From Hyphomicrobiales bacterium (GTDB lineage Bacteria; Pseudomonadota; Alphaproteobacteria; Rhizobiales; Rhizobiaceae), in contig UCLB01000023.1 in NCBI GenBank assembly GCA_900473205.1, forward strand, positions 81,239 to 145,238: 64,000 bases of DNA. Direction: 5' to 3'. This document shows positions 45,487 to 55,416 of the stretch, in pieces; the first letter of the stretch is position 1; the number at the start of each line of letters is the position of its first letter. A program made the translations under genes and the position numbers. The notes under the pieces were generated by a model, which was given only the letters and a program-made list of their open reading frames with translations, did not search any database and was not told where the DNA came from.

Positions 45487-47151
45487 TCATCCACGAATGC
45501 GATGTTCGCGCTGCGGCAGGTGCCGTTTTATCATCGCCTCCACCATATCCGGGCTGATGGGCTTGAGCATCATATCGTCCATGCCCGCATCGAGGCAGGC
45601 CTGCCGGTCACCTTCAAATGCCAACGGCACGACGCCGATGATGGGCGTGTGAATGCGCTCCGCGCCCATGATCTTGCGCAGCCTGCGTGCCGCCTCGAAA
45701 CCATCGAAGTCCGGTAAGGTCGTATCCATCAGAACAAAAGTGGGCTTGTCCTGCTCGAAGATTTGCAGCGCCAGCTTGCCAGTGGCGGCAATCTTGTAGC
45801 TCAGGCCCAGACCTTCGAGGATTTGCGAAAAGACGATCTTGTTGATGTCGTTGTCTTCCGCAACGAGAACGTCAAGCGTCGCCTTCTTAGCCGGGGACGG
45901 CAGGGTGCCGGTGGATATTTCCCAGCTTCCATCCGCCTGCTGCGAAGACAGGGCGCTGTTCTTGAGCCGGAAATGGCGGGTGATCTGGTTGATCAGCGAG
46001 CTTTCCAGCTGGAAGTCATCGACCGTCATGGCATCCACGCCATAGGTCTGGGGCAGATCGAGACAAATGATGTCCAGTTGAACATCAACGACCACGAGAT
46101 CGACCCGGACATTGGCCGATGCGGCAAATTCCATAAAGGCCTTTTGTTCGTCATGGCTGGTCACGACCGCGCAATCCACACCAACAGCGGTCATTTTGCG
46201 ACGCGCGACTTCGCCAAGCGCGGTATTTGGCGTAACCAGAAGAATGCTGCGGCCCGTCAGCAACTGCGAGGCCTGATGGTGTTCGTCATCCATATAAGAC
46301 GACGGGGTGAACGACATATGTTCCAGGCCGCGAATAACGCTGCTGCCATCCGTTCCCGCCGTTGCAAAGGCGGTGACGTCATCCATGGTCGTGACAAGAA
46401 AATACCGGCCCGGTTTACCAACGCGCTGCTTTCTGGTGATGACGAGGACTTCCTCACCCGTCAGGCGCGTCACCCGCTCCGGCAAAATGGCCGGGCTGCC
46501 GCTTTCCAGCACATGGCGATCCATTACGTCGATGCGTGACGCGAGCGGTTCGGAATGGATATCCGATACAGTGCGACCGAGAATGAGATCGGCTGAGGTT
46601 TCCAGAAGCGAGCAGCCAGCCTTATTGACGGCGACATAGGTGGTGTTACGATCCTTGACGAAGACCGACAGCGGCAGCGTATCCAGAATTTCTTCGGTCA
46701 ACTGCACGCGCTCGATATCGAGACGCCACTGATCTTCACGCTTCTTCTGTTCGGAAATATCGGTGATGACGCAGATGCCCATGCCAGAGGGCATGCGGCG
46801 TTTGATGAGACGCAGCCATCTGTCCCCACCTCGAGGCTCCACGGTTTCCGAACGCTCTTTCCAGTGAGATGCCAATTGCTCGGCAATCCAGTCATCGCGC
46901 TCCACACCGCGTGGGAGGGAATCGCTATCGACTTTCTTTCGCCCATCATAAAGGGCGGCCAGAAAATCCCGAAGGCGCGTGCCGACGACGAGCTTGGTTT
47001 CGCAGACGGGCAGATAGGTCAGAAGACGGCGATTGGCGAAAACGATATGGTCGTGACGATCATAAATGATCAGCCCAGAGGAAATCGCATCGCAAACGGC
47101 GTCGAGCATCGCAGATTGAATATCTGCGCCCATCGACGCCACGTCATTCAT
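45487..47151 (-). CDS. PAS-PAS-REC-REC protein lacking a kinase core
   Basis: A 554-residue protein. A PAS domain (about 10-130, LIIYDRHDHIVFANRRLLTY) and a second (about 145-265, LPLSVFVKDRNTTYVAVNKA) lead into a degenerate receiver (about 300-400, SILLVTPNTALGEVARRKM, acidic pair lost) and a better C-terminal receiver (about 425-545, VLVAEDNDINKIV, phosphoacceptor Asp in VLMDTTLPDFDG, Lys in MLKPIS). The conserved Thr/Ser is Val (IIGVVPLA). No HisKA or HATPase domain is present. The next gene on the strand is the GGDEF-EAL protein, a possible output partner. Confidence 0.9.
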   Translation of the reverse strand: MNDVASMGADIQSAMLDAVCDAISSGLIIYDRHDHIVFANRRLLTYLPVCETKLVVGTRLRDFLAALYDGRKKVDSDSLPRGVERDDWIAEQLASHWKERSETVEPRGGDRWLRLIKRRMPSGMGICVITDISEQKKREDQWRLDIERVQLTEEILDTLPLSVFVKDRNTTYVAVNKAGCSLLETSADLILGRTVSDIHSEPLASRIDVMDRHVLESGSPAILPERVTRLTGEEVLVITRKQRVGKPGRYFLVTTMDDVTAFATAGTDGSSVIRGLEHMSFTPSSYMDDEHHQASQLLTGRSILLVTPNTALGEVARRKMTAVGVDCAVVTSHDEQKAFMEFAASANVRVDLVVVDVQLDIICLDLPQTYGVDAMTVDDFQLESSLINQITRHFRLKNSALSSQQADGSWEISTGTLPSPAKKATLDVLVAEDNDINKIVFSQILEGLGLSYKIAATGKLALQIFEQDKPTFVLMDTTLPDFDGFEAARRLRKIMGAERIHTPIIGVVPLAFEGDRQACLDAGMDDMMLKPISPDMVEAMIKRHLPQREHRIRG

Positions 47152-47492
47152 TGCAATCCCTCACACGCACGTCTCAAAGCGAAATACACTCACAAAAACT
47201 GGCCAACGACCACACGGAAATGGCTAAAGAAATCGGACATGCGGGATCGGTGCTTGAAGCAGATTGGTCTAGATCGGGTGGCGGCCCCTGCTTTCCGCCA
47301 CATATATCCCCTTCGCTATGCTGAAAGGACATAATACTGCATTCATTCCAAGCTGACTGCACCCTAGAAGTTTTCCCTTAAGAGGTACTTAACGTTGTGT
47401 GCAAGAAATATTTAGCGGGACAACCAAGCCATGGCCGGTGATTTGCGTGATTTCGCTTTCACAAGGCGCGCGAATCCACGAAAATGGTACCC
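47152..47492. other. Intergenic region between the PAS-REC gene and mutL
   Basis: About 340 bp between divergent genes. A perfect GTGGCGG/CCGCCAC stem lies at 47278-47301 without a T-run. No gene is supported. Confidence 0.4.
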
Positions 47493-49310
47493 ATGTCCAT
47501 CAAACAGCTTTCAGAAACCCTGATCAATCAGATTGCCGCCGGCGAAGTCATCGAACGCCCTTCAAGTGCCGCCAAGGAACTGATCGAAAACGCCATCGAT
47601 GCCGGTGCGACCCGTATCGAAATCGCCACCGCAGGCGGCGGCAAGGGGTTAGTGCGCATTTCGGATAATGGCTGCGGCATGTCGCCCGACGATCTGGAAC
47701 TGGCGATCCGCCGGCATTGCACCTCGAAGATTTCGGCAACGCTGGACGATATCCGCACGCTGGGTTTTCGTGGCGAGGCCCTGCCCTCCATCGGCTCTGT
47801 GGCCAAACTCACCATCACCAGCCGCCAGCAGGGCGCCGCAGAAGGTGCCATCATTTCGGTTGCCGGAGGCAAGCTTTCGCCAGTGCGGCCTGCGCCATCC
47901 AACACCGGCACCATTGTCGAAGTCCGCGATCTGTTCTTCGCCACGCCTGCGCGCCTGAAATTCCTCAAGACCGAAAAGGCGGAAGCGGCTGCGATTACCG
48001 AAATCGTCAAGCGCATGGCGATTGCCTTTCCGCATATCCGCTTCGTGCTGTCAGGCACCGACCGTTCGACGCTGGAGTTTCCGGCAACGGGCGAAGATCA
48101 TCTGGCGCGCATGGCTCAGATTCTTGGCGCCGACTTCAAGGACAACGCCATAGAGATCGATGCCGAGCGCGAAGACGTGACCTTGACCGGCTTCGCGGGC
48201 GTGCCGACCTTCAATCGCGGCAATTCGGCCCATCAATATATGTTCGTCAATGGCCGCCCGGTGCAGGATAAGCTTCTGCTTTCGGCCATTCGTGGCGCCT
48301 ATGCCGAAACCATCCCGCATGGCCGTTACCCCATTGCAGTTCTGTCATTAAAGCTCGACCCGGCGCTGGTGGATGTGAATGTGCATCCGGCAAAATCCGA
48401 TGTGCGCTTTCGCGACCCTGGCCTCATCCGCGGGCTGATCGTCGGGGCCGTGCGGCAGGCATTGAGCCGGGAGGGGGACCGGGCCGCAACGACGGGCGCC
48501 GCGCAGATGATGAATGCGTTTCGCCCCGGCTACAGCCCTTCGACAGTTCGGCCCTTCTCGTCGCAGGCATGGACACCTGCGACCTCGCCATCGCGCCCGC
48601 TGTCGGTCTCAAGCGATCTGGCACTGCGCGAAACCGCGCAATCGCAATTTACCGACATCACCATGCCGACGGCGCGGGCGGAGAGAGCCGATCCCACAGA
48701 CAATGCGACAGCGGTGACGGACACTGCCCGTTATCCGCTGGGGGCCGCGCGGGCGCAGGTGCACGCCAATTACATCGTTGCTCAGACGGAAGACGGTCTC
48801 GTCATTGTCGATCAGCATGCGGCCCATGAGAGGCTCGTCTTCGAGGAAATTCGCAAAGCCCTGCATTCCAAGCGCCCGCCTTCGCAAGTGCTACTGATTC
48901 CCGAAATCATCGACCTGCCGGAAGAAGACTGCGACCGGCTGATGGAACATGCCGAAGGCTTCGACAGCATGGGGCTTGCCATCGAGCGCTTTGGGCCGGG
49001 AGCTGTGGCGGTGCGCGAGACACCGGCGATGCTGGGTGAGGTCAATGTGCAGGGTCTGGTGCGGCAACTGGCCGACGAGATCGCTGAATGGGACACGGCG
49101 GGCAGCCTTGCCAACAAGCTGGAATATGTCGCCGCAACCATGGCCTGCCATGGCTCGGTGCGCTCAGGCCGTCGCATGCGACCGGAGGAGATGAACGCGC
49201 TGCTGCGGCAGATGGAAAACACGCCGGGTTCCGGCCAGTGCAACCACGGACGTCCGACCTATATCGAGCTGAAGCTTGCGGACATCGAAAAACTGTTTGG
49301 CAGAAGTTGA
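47493..49310 (+). CDS. mutL: DNA mismatch repair protein MutL
   Basis: A 605-residue MutL. The GHKL ATPase motifs are complete: [36 protein letters not shown] and [14 protein letters not shown]. The C-terminal dimerisation domain has the endonuclease motif [13 protein letters not shown], which fits the DQHA(X)2E(X)4E pattern of MutL proteins that nick DNA, expected where MutH is absent. A variable linker lies around 340-430. ATG 47493 ([10 protein letters not shown]) is chosen as conserved; ATG 47484 adds three residues. DUF2093 follows, the usual rhizobial order. Confidence 0.95.
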   Translation: MSIKQLSETLINQIAAGEVIERPSSAAKELIENAIDAGATRIEIATAGGGKGLVRISDNGCGMSPDDLELAIRRHCTSKISATLDDIRTLGFRGEALPSIGSVAKLTITSRQQGAAEGAIISVAGGKLSPVRPAPSNTGTIVEVRDLFFATPARLKFLKTEKAEAAAITEIVKRMAIAFPHIRFVLSGTDRSTLEFPATGEDHLARMAQILGADFKDNAIEIDAEREDVTLTGFAGVPTFNRGNSAHQYMFVNGRPVQDKLLLSAIRGAYAETIPHGRYPIAVLSLKLDPALVDVNVHPAKSDVRFRDPGLIRGLIVGAVRQALSREGDRAATTGAAQMMNAFRPGYSPSTVRPFSSQAWTPATSPSRPLSVSSDLALRETAQSQFTDITMPTARAERADPTDNATAVTDTARYPLGAARAQVHANYIVAQTEDGLVIVDQHAAHERLVFEEIRKALHSKRPPSQVLLIPEIIDLPEEDCDRLMEHAEGFDSMGLAIERFGPGAVAVRETPAMLGEVNVQGLVRQLADEIAEWDTAGSLANKLEYVAATMACHGSVRSGRRMRPEEMNALLRQMENTPGSGQCNHGRPTYIELKLADIEKLFGRS

Positions 49311-49384
49311 GACATTCCCGCACCTCAGGCTGGCATTCCCGCCACGGCACGGTTAAAAAGACAGAGCGTCAGGAGACTAGAAGA

Positions 49385-49621
49385 ATGAACAGATTTGAAG
49401 GCGGCGGCAATCGCGAAGCAAAGGTCGAATATCTCGACGGCGATATGCGTATCGTCCAGACCGGTTCGCATGTCGTCTGCGCCATGACTGGCAAGTTTAT
49501 TCCGCTGGACGAGTTGCGCTACTGGAGCGTCGCGCGACAGGAGCCCTATGCGGATGCCGAGGCCTCGATGGAAGCTGAAAAGCGCGCCGGAGCCCTGCCC
49601 AATCAGAAACGCGCCAGCTGA
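49385..49621 (+). CDS. DUF2093 domain-containing protein
   Basis: A 78-residue protein matching DUF2093: AKVEYLDGDMRIVQTGSHVV, CAMTGKFIPLDELRYWSVARQEPY. ATG 49385 has AGGAG 10 nt upstream. In related genomes this gene is usually found between lpxK and mutL, which agrees with its place here. Function unknown. Confidence 0.9.
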   Translation: MNRFEGGGNREAKVEYLDGDMRIVQTGSHVVCAMTGKFIPLDELRYWSVARQEPYADAEASMEAEKRAGALPNQKRAS

Positions 49622-49682
49622 TCTCCAGCGGCCAGAATTTCACGGCCTGCTAAAGTAAATTGACGTTGTGCACAACCCATCA

Positions 49683-49707
49683 GGAACATTCGCTGATGGC
49701 GCTGGTT
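49683..49707 (+). promoter_or_regulatory. EcfG/RpoE2-like promoter of the DUF892 gene
   Basis: GGAAC at 49683-49687, 18 nt, then TT, with a G before the TT pair (consensus GGAAC-N16/17-CGTT). It lies 48 nt before the gene start. DUF892 genes are commonly in the alphaproteobacterial general stress regulon. Confidence 0.5.
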
Positions 49708-49754
49708 AGATCAGCGTTGCAATGCACACGCACAATTTTCAATAGGAGCTGACT

Positions 49755-50252
49755 ATGGCCGAGAAGACACTCGACGATCTTTTCTACGACACGCTGAAAG
49801 ACATTTATTACGCGGAACGTCAGGTGCTGAAAGCTCTGCCGAAAATGGCACGCGCAGCCACTGACCCGAAGCTGAAGGCGGCGTTTGAAAAGCACAAGGA
49901 AGAAACCCAAGGGCAGATCGAACGCCTTCAGGAAGTCTTCGAACTCATTGGCAAGCGCGCTCAGGGCAAGACCTGCGAAGCAATCCAGGGCATCATCGCT
50001 GAAGGCGAAGAGATCATGGAAGATTACAAGGGCACTGCGGCACTGGATGCTGGCCTGATTTCTTCCGCACAGGCTGTCGAGCATTACGAAATTACCCGCT
50101 ACGGCACGCTGAAGGCATGGGCTGAAAAGCTTGGCCACACAAAGGTCGTGCCATTGCTGGACGCCACGCTGACCGAAGAGTCCACAACGGATGAATCGCT
50201 GACCGAACTGGCCAGCGCATCGGTCAATGCCGCCGCTCAGAAGGCTGCATAA
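49755..50252 (+). CDS. DUF892 (YciE/YciF) ferritin-like protein
   Basis: A 165-residue all-helical protein: LDDLFYDTLKDIYYAERQVLKALPKM, then KEETQGQIERLQEVFELIG and SAQAVEHYEITRYGTLKAWAEKLG hold the carboxylate and His ligands of a ferritin-like di-iron bundle. Members are associated with osmotic and general stress. ATG 49755 has AGGAG 8 nt upstream. It lies between mutL-DUF2093 and lpxK, and has an EcfG-like promoter. Confidence 0.92.
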   Translation: MAEKTLDDLFYDTLKDIYYAERQVLKALPKMARAATDPKLKAAFEKHKEETQGQIERLQEVFELIGKRAQGKTCEAIQGIIAEGEEIMEDYKGTAALDAGLISSAQAVEHYEITRYGTLKAWAEKLGHTKVVPLLDATLTEESTTDESLTELASASVNAAAQKAA

Positions 50253-50272
50253 AATCGACGATACGACAGGAG

Positions 50273-50297
50273 CCGGGCGATTTGCCCGGTTCTGTTT
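50273..50297 (+). terminator. Terminator of the DUF892 gene
   Basis: CCGGGC, a 5-nt loop, GCCCGG, then TTCTGTTT, 20 nt after the stop codon. Confidence 0.75.
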
Positions 50298-50307
50298 ATT
50301 GAAGACA

Positions 50308-50336
50308 TAAAAAACCGGGCAATGCCCGGTTTTTTC
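50308..50336. terminator. Bidirectional terminator between the stress-type genes
   Basis: AACCGGGC-AAT-GCCCGGTT with six As before and six Ts after, so it can end transcripts from both sides. Confidence 0.85.
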
Positions 50337-50347
50337 CTATGCGGTTT

Positions 50348-50692
50348 TTATGGTGCGGGTTGTGCAGGTTGCGCGGGCAGAGTTGCCTGACCCGGATTAG
50401 GATTGCTGTCCGTGCCGCCGGTTGCAGGGGTCGTGCCTGACGGTGTGTTGTTATCGAAAGAGCCGGCGCCCTTCGCACCCGGATCAGCCGGTGCATTCGG
50501 TGTTGACGGACCGGGGGCGGGCTGGGTTTCAGTCGTGGCCGGTGCTGTGCTTTCGCCCCACGTCTCAGCGACGATCCAGACGGCACCTGCCAGCAGCAGG
50601 CTGATGACGAGAATGACGAGAACCGGGCTTCCACGGAAACCCTGACGACTTTCGCGTGGGGTGAAGACCTTTTTTTCGGTACCCTGCGGCAT
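50348..50692 (-). CDS. Small membrane protein with a Pro/Ala/Thr-rich tail
   Basis: A 114-residue protein with a basic cytoplasmic start (MPQGTEKKVFTPRESRQGFRG), one membrane helix (SPVLVILVISLLLAGAVWIV) and a 65-residue low-complexity periplasmic tail rich in Pro, Ala, Thr and Gly. No family recognised. ATG 50692 has AGGAGG 6 nt upstream. It converges with the DUF892 gene and also has an EcfG-like promoter. Confidence 0.72.
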   Translation of the reverse strand: MPQGTEKKVFTPRESRQGFRGSPVLVILVISLLLAGAVWIVAETWGESTAPATTETQPAPGPSTPNAPADPGAKGAGSFDNNTPSGTTPATGGTDSNPNPGQATLPAQPAQPAP

Positions 50693-50745
50693 GAATTCCT
50701 CCTGAAACCTTTGGCGGGCACAGTGAATGCCCGTCTTCTCAGGAA

Positions 50746-50770
50746 AAGCCCCCCAACGTCAGATTGTTCC
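50746..50770 (-). promoter_or_regulatory. EcfG/RpoE2-like promoter of the small membrane protein gene
   Basis: On the minus strand GGAAC (50766-50770), 18 nt, then TT (50746-50747), about 55 nt before the ATG. The base pair before TT is GC, not CG, so it is not an ideal match. Confidence 0.35.
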
Positions 50771-50804
50771 TTCACGCCGGTGAGATTCAACGTTGCAGAG
50801 AGTG

Positions 50805-51836
50805 CTAGGAATGCTGCAGCTTTCGGCGGCGGCAATTCTCCATGGCAACATCGATGATCGTGCCTGCCGCATTGGGATCATCGAATGCCATGTCAATCTC
50901 GATCACGAGGCTGCTCGAGAGCAATTCTGACGTCAACCCGTGATGCCCGTTCAGGCGCACGGCATCCTTGGCGGTCGTTACCGGCAAGAGATCGAGCCTG
51001 TTGGCCTCCTCAAGCAAGTCGCGGATTTCCTCGTCGCTGAAATGGTGGTGGTCGGGAAAGGAGCGTTTGGAGACGATCTGCCCGCCCAGTTCCTCCACCG
51101 TGCGGTAGAATTTGTTGGGATCGGCAATGCCCGCATAGGCCAGAACGCGTTTGCCTTCAAAGCCCGGCTGCGGACGCGGCTGAATGGAGGAGACGAAAAC
51201 GGGCTTTCCGGCCCGCGCCGTGGTGCGGACAATGGCATCTGCGGCATTGCCGCTTCCCACCTTGAGGATGGCCGACAGCTGGCGCATCTGCTCATCCAGC
51301 GGTGCCCGGACGGGACCTCCGGGAACGAGATGACCATTGCCGATGCCGCGCTGCGTATCGATGACGACGAGGGCATAATCCAGCGTCAGCCGCGCGCTCT
51401 GAAACCCGTCATCCATGATGATGAGATCGACACCCTCGGCCACCAGACGCTTTGCGCCCTCGACACGTCTGCGAGAGATGACGGTCATCGCCTCGCGCGC
51501 CAGCAACAGCGGCTCATCGCCCACATCGACGGAACGGTGATGGTTGGCATCGACCAGCGTGGTTACATCCAGCGTGCCGCCATAACCACGGCTGAGAAAA
51601 CCGGGCTTCAGCCCCTTGTCGATTGCGGCGCGGGCGATGGCAATCGCGGTCGGGGTCTTGCCCGCACCACCCACGGTAAAATTGCCGATGCAGATGACGG
51701 GAACATGCACGGATGCGCGCTTTGCCTTTTTCATCGTCCGCCCGGCGACCTTGCCGTAAACGAAGGAAAAAGGCGCCAACGCCCAAGCCTGCCAACCGGA
51801 TTTTTCCCACCAGAATGGCGGTGCTTCCGAAACCAT
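50805..51836 (-). CDS. lpxK: Tetraacyldisaccharide 4'-kinase
   Basis: A 343-residue LpxK, which phosphorylates the lipid A disaccharide at the inner membrane. After [20 protein letters not shown] come the P-loop [46 protein letters not shown] and IIMDDGFQS. The tail [12 protein letters not shown] is also conserved. ATG 51836 begins the conserved region; the open frame to 51989 is unconserved. It follows the HAD gene by 95 nt. Confidence 0.94.
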   Translation of the reverse strand: MVSEAPPFWWEKSGWQAWALAPFSFVYGKVAGRTMKKAKRASVHVPVICIGNFTVGGAGKTPTAIAIARAAIDKGLKPGFLSRGYGGTLDVTTLVDANHHRSVDVGDEPLLLAREAMTVISRRRVEGAKRLVAEGVDLIIMDDGFQSARLTLDYALVVIDTQRGIGNGHLVPGGPVRAPLDEQMRQLSAILKVGSGNAADAIVRTTARAGKPVFVSSIQPRPQPGFEGKRVLAYAGIADPNKFYRTVEELGGQIVSKRSFPDHHHFSDEEIRDLLEEANRLDLLPVTTAKDAVRLNGHHGLTSELLSSSLVIEIDMAFDDPNAAGTIIDVAMENCRRRKLQHS

Positions 51837-51931
51837 CCGTCCCCAAACTCCCGCTTTACCCGAATTGGTAGCAGCAGCTATCTGCCAGAAAGGTAAGGAT
51901 TTTGCAAAGAGGTGGTTTGCAGGCTCGATGC

Positions 51932-52684
51932 TTAAGACGCCACGCGCTCTGGCAAGAGGCTTTCGAGGCCTGTAATATCCTCGAAACAATAGTCGCAGTC
52001 CGCCGACAGGCTCTCTTTAGAGCCCGTGCCGGTCAACACCGCCACCCGCAGGCCAGCACCAGCGTTGCGGCCCATATGCAGATCGTGATTGTTGTCACCC
52101 ACCACAGCAACACATTCCGGCAGCAGGCCGATAGCCTGGCAGAAACCCAGAACCATGCCAGGCTGTGGCTTGGTGCCATGGCCGCTATCGTAACCGGCGA
52201 CGAAATCGAGATCGGCCTCAAAGCCAAACCGTTTGGCCAGTTCGCGAATGGAGGCTTCGTTATCGCTGGATGCGATGCCGAGCTTGTAGCCCCTGCCCTT
52301 CAGCCGAGCGAAGAAGGCCTTGAGATCAGTCACAGCGACGGATTTTCCAGCCGCATCGGTAAACAAACGGTCGAGGCGTTTCGTCAGCTCCAAGACATCA
52401 CAAGGCGAGCCGGCAGCGACCAGACCTTGTGCAATCTGTGCCGTGTTCCCGGCGGCCAGAAGACTGTCCGCCGTGACATGGCCCGTAACCGGGTCCATGC
52501 CGCAGGCCAAAAGCAATCGGTCGGCAAGCTCCGCATCGCCCTGCGCTGCAATGGCTGCAAGCTCACGATTGACCGGACCCCAGCTGGCATCGTAACCGAT
52601 GAGCGTTCCGTCCTTGTCGAACAGAATGGCGGCGATGCTAGCCACCGACCGTGCCGTGTTTGTCGCGTCCATGGGATCAGCCAA
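51932..52684 (-). CDS. HAD family hydrolase
   Basis: A 250-residue HAD-superfamily phosphatase: motif [12 protein letters not shown] with both aspartates, motif [10 protein letters not shown], a Lys in [11 protein letters not shown], and motif [20 protein letters not shown] helical cap lies between motifs I and II. Similar to phosphoglycolate phosphatase-type enzymes; substrate unknown. ATG 52684 overlaps the waaA end by 8 nt; ATG 52672 is in frame. Position between waaA and lpxK suggests an envelope-linked or simply co-expressed role. Confidence 0.88.
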   Translation of the reverse strand: MADPMDATNTARSVASIAAILFDKDGTLIGYDASWGPVNRELAAIAAQGDAELADRLLLACGMDPVTGHVTADSLLAAGNTAQIAQGLVAAGSPCDVLELTKRLDRLFTDAAGKSVAVTDLKAFFARLKGRGYKLGIASSDNEASIRELAKRFGFEADLDFVAGYDSGHGTKPQPGMVLGFCQAIGLLPECVAVVGDNNHDLHMGRNAGAGLRVAVLTGTGSKESLSADCDYCFEDITGLESLLPERVAS

Positions 52685-53993
52685 CCGCGCTGCGTGGCTG
52701 GAGTTTCGCGGTCACCGTCAGCGGGTTGATATAGGGTTCCAGCGCCTTGACGGTGGAAGACAGTGCGCCACGCATATCCTGAATGACCCGGCCACCCGCA
52801 TCGATCATCTTGTAGCGCTCATTATCGTTGACGAGCAGGTAATGCACGGCCTTGGCCAGCATTTCTACATCACGAATAATACGCCCGCCGCCGGAGCGCA
52901 GCAGCTTCTGATAGGCTTCGCGGAAGTTTTGCACATGCGCGCCGGACAGGACTGCGCAACCAAGCATGGCGGGTTCCAGCGGGTTCTGCCCGCCTTCTGC
53001 CATCAGCGAACGACCGACAAAAGCCAGTTCCGTCAGCCGCAGATAAAGTCCCATCTCACCGATGCTGTCGCCGAGGAAAATATCCGTCTGAGGCGTGATG
53101 GCGTCGTTGCGGCTTCTGCGCGCCACATTAAGGTTCATGCCTTTCAGCATGGTCTCGATTTCATCTGCCCGTTCCGGGTGACGTGGCACGATGATGGTCA
53201 GTTGGCCGTTGCGGGATTTGATGGCCGAATGCACGGTACCGGCTGCCTTCTCCTCACCATCAAAGGTGGAGATGGCGGCCCATGTCTTGCGGTTGCCGAT
53301 CTGGCGGCGATAGGTTTCCAGCAGCGCGGCATCGCAAGGTGGTGGATCGGTATCGCCCTTCAGATTGCCGGAGACGACGACCGGCCATGAACCGAGATCG
53401 CGGAAGCGCTCCGCATCCAAATCCGATTGCGCAACCACAAGAGCCAGTTTGCTGAACAGCGCCTCGGCAAAATCCGAACGGCTGTGCCAGCGCCCGAAGG
53501 AGCGATCCGACAGACGCGCATTGACGCGGATTTGCGGAATGTGACGGCGCTCCAGCTCCATCATCGTCACTGGCCATATTTCGGACTCGGCAGTAATCGC
53601 CGCATCAGGCGCCCAATAGGTCAGGAAACGGTTGACGGAAATCTTGATGTCGAGCGGGACATATTGGTGGATGACGTCATCACCCAGACGCGTGCGGCTA
53701 AGCTCTGCCGAGGTGACCGTGCCCGTGGTCAAAAGAACGTGAATATCGCGTTTGCGGATTTCGCGGATGAGCGGAACGAGAGCGAGTGTTTCACCGACGC
53801 TTGCGGCGTGAAACCAGACGAGCGGGCCACGCGGGCGCTCAGCACTGGGATAGCCGAAGCGCTCCATACGGCGGCGCTTGTCTTCCTTGCCCTTGGCGGA
53901 ACGATACATAAGATAGGGGCGGGCAAAAGGGTAAGCGGCAACGCCTGCAATTCTGTAGCCCGAAAGGGCGAAACGTGCGATTCGGCTGTTCAT
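52677..53993 (-). CDS. waaA: 3-deoxy-D-manno-octulosonic acid (Kdo) transferase
   Basis: A 438-residue GT30 enzyme that adds Kdo to lipid A precursor. It has the N-terminal membrane anchor region, ERFGYPSAERPRGPLVWFHAASVGE with the catalytic Glu, ITAESEIWPVTMMELERR, IIVPRHPERADEIE and AEGGQNPLEPAMLGCAVLSG. ATG 53993 begins the conserved MNSRIARFALSGYRIAG; the frame is open to 54104. It precedes the HAD and lpxK genes, forming a lipid A core group. Confidence 0.95.
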   Translation of the reverse strand: MNSRIARFALSGYRIAGVAAYPFARPYLMYRSAKGKEDKRRRMERFGYPSAERPRGPLVWFHAASVGETLALVPLIREIRKRDIHVLLTTGTVTSAELSRTRLGDDVIHQYVPLDIKISVNRFLTYWAPDAAITAESEIWPVTMMELERRHIPQIRVNARLSDRSFGRWHSRSDFAEALFSKLALVVAQSDLDAERFRDLGSWPVVVSGNLKGDTDPPPCDAALLETYRRQIGNRKTWAAISTFDGEEKAAGTVHSAIKSRNGQLTIIVPRHPERADEIETMLKGMNLNVARRSRNDAITPQTDIFLGDSIGEMGLYLRLTELAFVGRSLMAEGGQNPLEPAMLGCAVLSGAHVQNFREAYQKLLRSGGGRIIRDVEMLAKAVHYLLVNDNERYKMIDAGGRVIQDMRGALSSTVKALEPYINPLTVTAKLQPRSAVG

Positions 53994-54228
53994 GACATGC
54001 TGCCTTCGATCATTTCGCGCAATGCTTTCCCCTGTGATCCCTGCCAGAGCATTGCGTCGCACAAACGGAAGTGTCCGCGCAGCTCTATCTTTTTGTTTAG
54101 CCATCGGATCTTCGAAAACCGCGTCAGCGTTTTTCAGTCGATGTGTGGAAGCCTATTTCATATAAAAATGCGTCTTTTTTGTTTCAGAACAAAAATCGGC
54201 TCACGAAAAATGTAAGCGGTAACCAGAT

Positions 54229-54259
54229 GTTGTGCGTGCCCTTACGGGACTCGCACAAC
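54229..54259. other. Stem-loop between DUF4170 and waaA
   Basis: GTTGTGCG and CGCACAAC form a perfect 8-bp stem around a nested CCC-TTAC-GGG. On the plus strand it is followed by CTTTT. It lies about 50 nt past the DUF4170 stop and may end that transcript, but on the minus strand the T-run is poor. Confidence 0.45.
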
Positions 54260-54305
54260 CTTTTGCTCTGTCCGGTATAGTACAAAGGAAGTAGGAACGC
54301 AGCGA

Positions 54306-54542
54306 TTATTTGCTTTGCGGGTCGAGCAGACGGTGCATATGCACTATAAAATAACGCATGTGAGCGTTATCCACAGTCTGCTGGGCCTTTGACTTCCACG
54401 CCGTGAGCGCAGTTGCATAGTCCGGGAAGATGCCAACGATATCGAGCGCCTTCAGATCGCGAAATTGTACGTCCTGAAGATTTTCAAGCTCGCCGCCGAA
54501 TACGAGGTGCAGAAGCTGTTTCTGTTCGCCTGCTACAGTCAT
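54306..54542 (-). CDS. DUF4170 domain-containing protein
   Basis: A 78-residue protein matching DUF4170: LVFGGELENLQDVQFRDLKA, LDIVGIFPDYATALTAWKSKAQ, and the end DNAHMRYFIVHMHRLLDP. It belongs to the usual alphaproteobacterial order PmbA-phosphatase-DUF4170-waaA-lpxK. Function unknown. Confidence 0.92.
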   Translation of the reverse strand: MTVAGEQKQLLHLVFGGELENLQDVQFRDLKALDIVGIFPDYATALTAWKSKAQQTVDNAHMRYFIVHMHRLLDPQSK

Positions 54543-54612
54543 TTTCTTCTCTTCTTTCTAATATTCCAATTGCCCCGAGAAGACCCTCATCTGCGGGATT
54601 TCACCGCGAAAA

Positions 54613-55416
54613 TCAACCTCTCGCCGACAAGTTCAGCGGCTCCAGCAGCGCTGGAAGGATATGATTTGCTGCGGCGCACAATTCCGGGTGACTGACCGTG
54701 CGTCGATTGTAGATCAGCGGCTTTCCATCAAGGCTGACCAGCTGCCCGCCTGCCCGCTCTAAAATGAGATCGGCAGCGGCCAGATCCCAATCATGGGAAC
54801 TGGCCTTGACCAAAGTCCCATCGATACGCCCGTCCGACACCATGGCAAGCCGGTAGGCAAGCGACGGTACATGCGCAATGCGGTGGACGCGCGATTTCAA
54901 ATCCTGAGGAAGCCGCGCAATCACGTCTTCCGGTGCGGCAAGCTCGATCTGCTCGCGACCGGCGGGTGAAACCGCCAAGGGCTGGCCATTCTTCAAAGCA
55001 GGCCCGGTAGGAAGTGCGGTAAATTCTTCGTCGAAGGCAGGAGCAACCAGCACGGCGGCAACCGGTCTGCCGCGATGGACGACCGCAACGCTGACGCACC
55101 ATGTATCCTTACCGGCAATGAAGGCACGCGTGCCATCGATTGGGTCGACCACGAAGACGGTGTCTCGCGTCAGACGATCTTCATCATCGTCCGTTTCCTC
55201 CGAAAGCCAGCCATAGTCAGGGCGTGCACCACGCAGGACCGTTGCCAGAACCTCATTGGCGGCATAGTCCGCTGCGCTTACCGGCGAATGGCCCTGCTTC
55301 CACCAGACCTCCGGGTCTTTGCGGAAGAAATCCAGCGCGACGCGCCCGGCTTGGCGGGCTGCATCCACAATGAGGTCGAGATCGGGGCGCCAGTCTGCCC
55401 CTGTCATATCGGTCAT
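54613..55416 (-). CDS. Inositol monophosphatase/CysQ family phosphatase
   Basis: A 267-residue Mg-dependent, lithium-sensitive-type phosphatase. Metal ligands are seen in GWLSEETDDDEDRL (Glu), VVDPIDGTRAFIAGKDTW (Asp, Asp) and ASSHDWDLAAADLILERAGG (Asp). The substrate may be 3'-phosphoadenosine 5'-phosphate (CysQ) or an inositol phosphate; sequence alone does not decide. ATG 55416 is used; ATG 55407 is 3 codons on, and the frame is open to 55497. Follows pmbA by 97 nt. Confidence 0.9.
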   Translation of the reverse strand: MTDMTGADWRPDLDLIVDAARQAGRVALDFFRKDPEVWWKQGHSPVSAADYAANEVLATVLRGARPDYGWLSEETDDDEDRLTRDTVFVVDPIDGTRAFIAGKDTWCVSVAVVHRGRPVAAVLVAPAFDEEFTALPTGPALKNGQPLAVSPAGREQIELAAPEDVIARLPQDLKSRVHRIAHVPSLAYRLAMVSDGRIDGTLVKASSHDWDLAAADLILERAGGQLVSLDGKPLIYNRRTVSHPELCAAANHILPALLEPLNLSARG

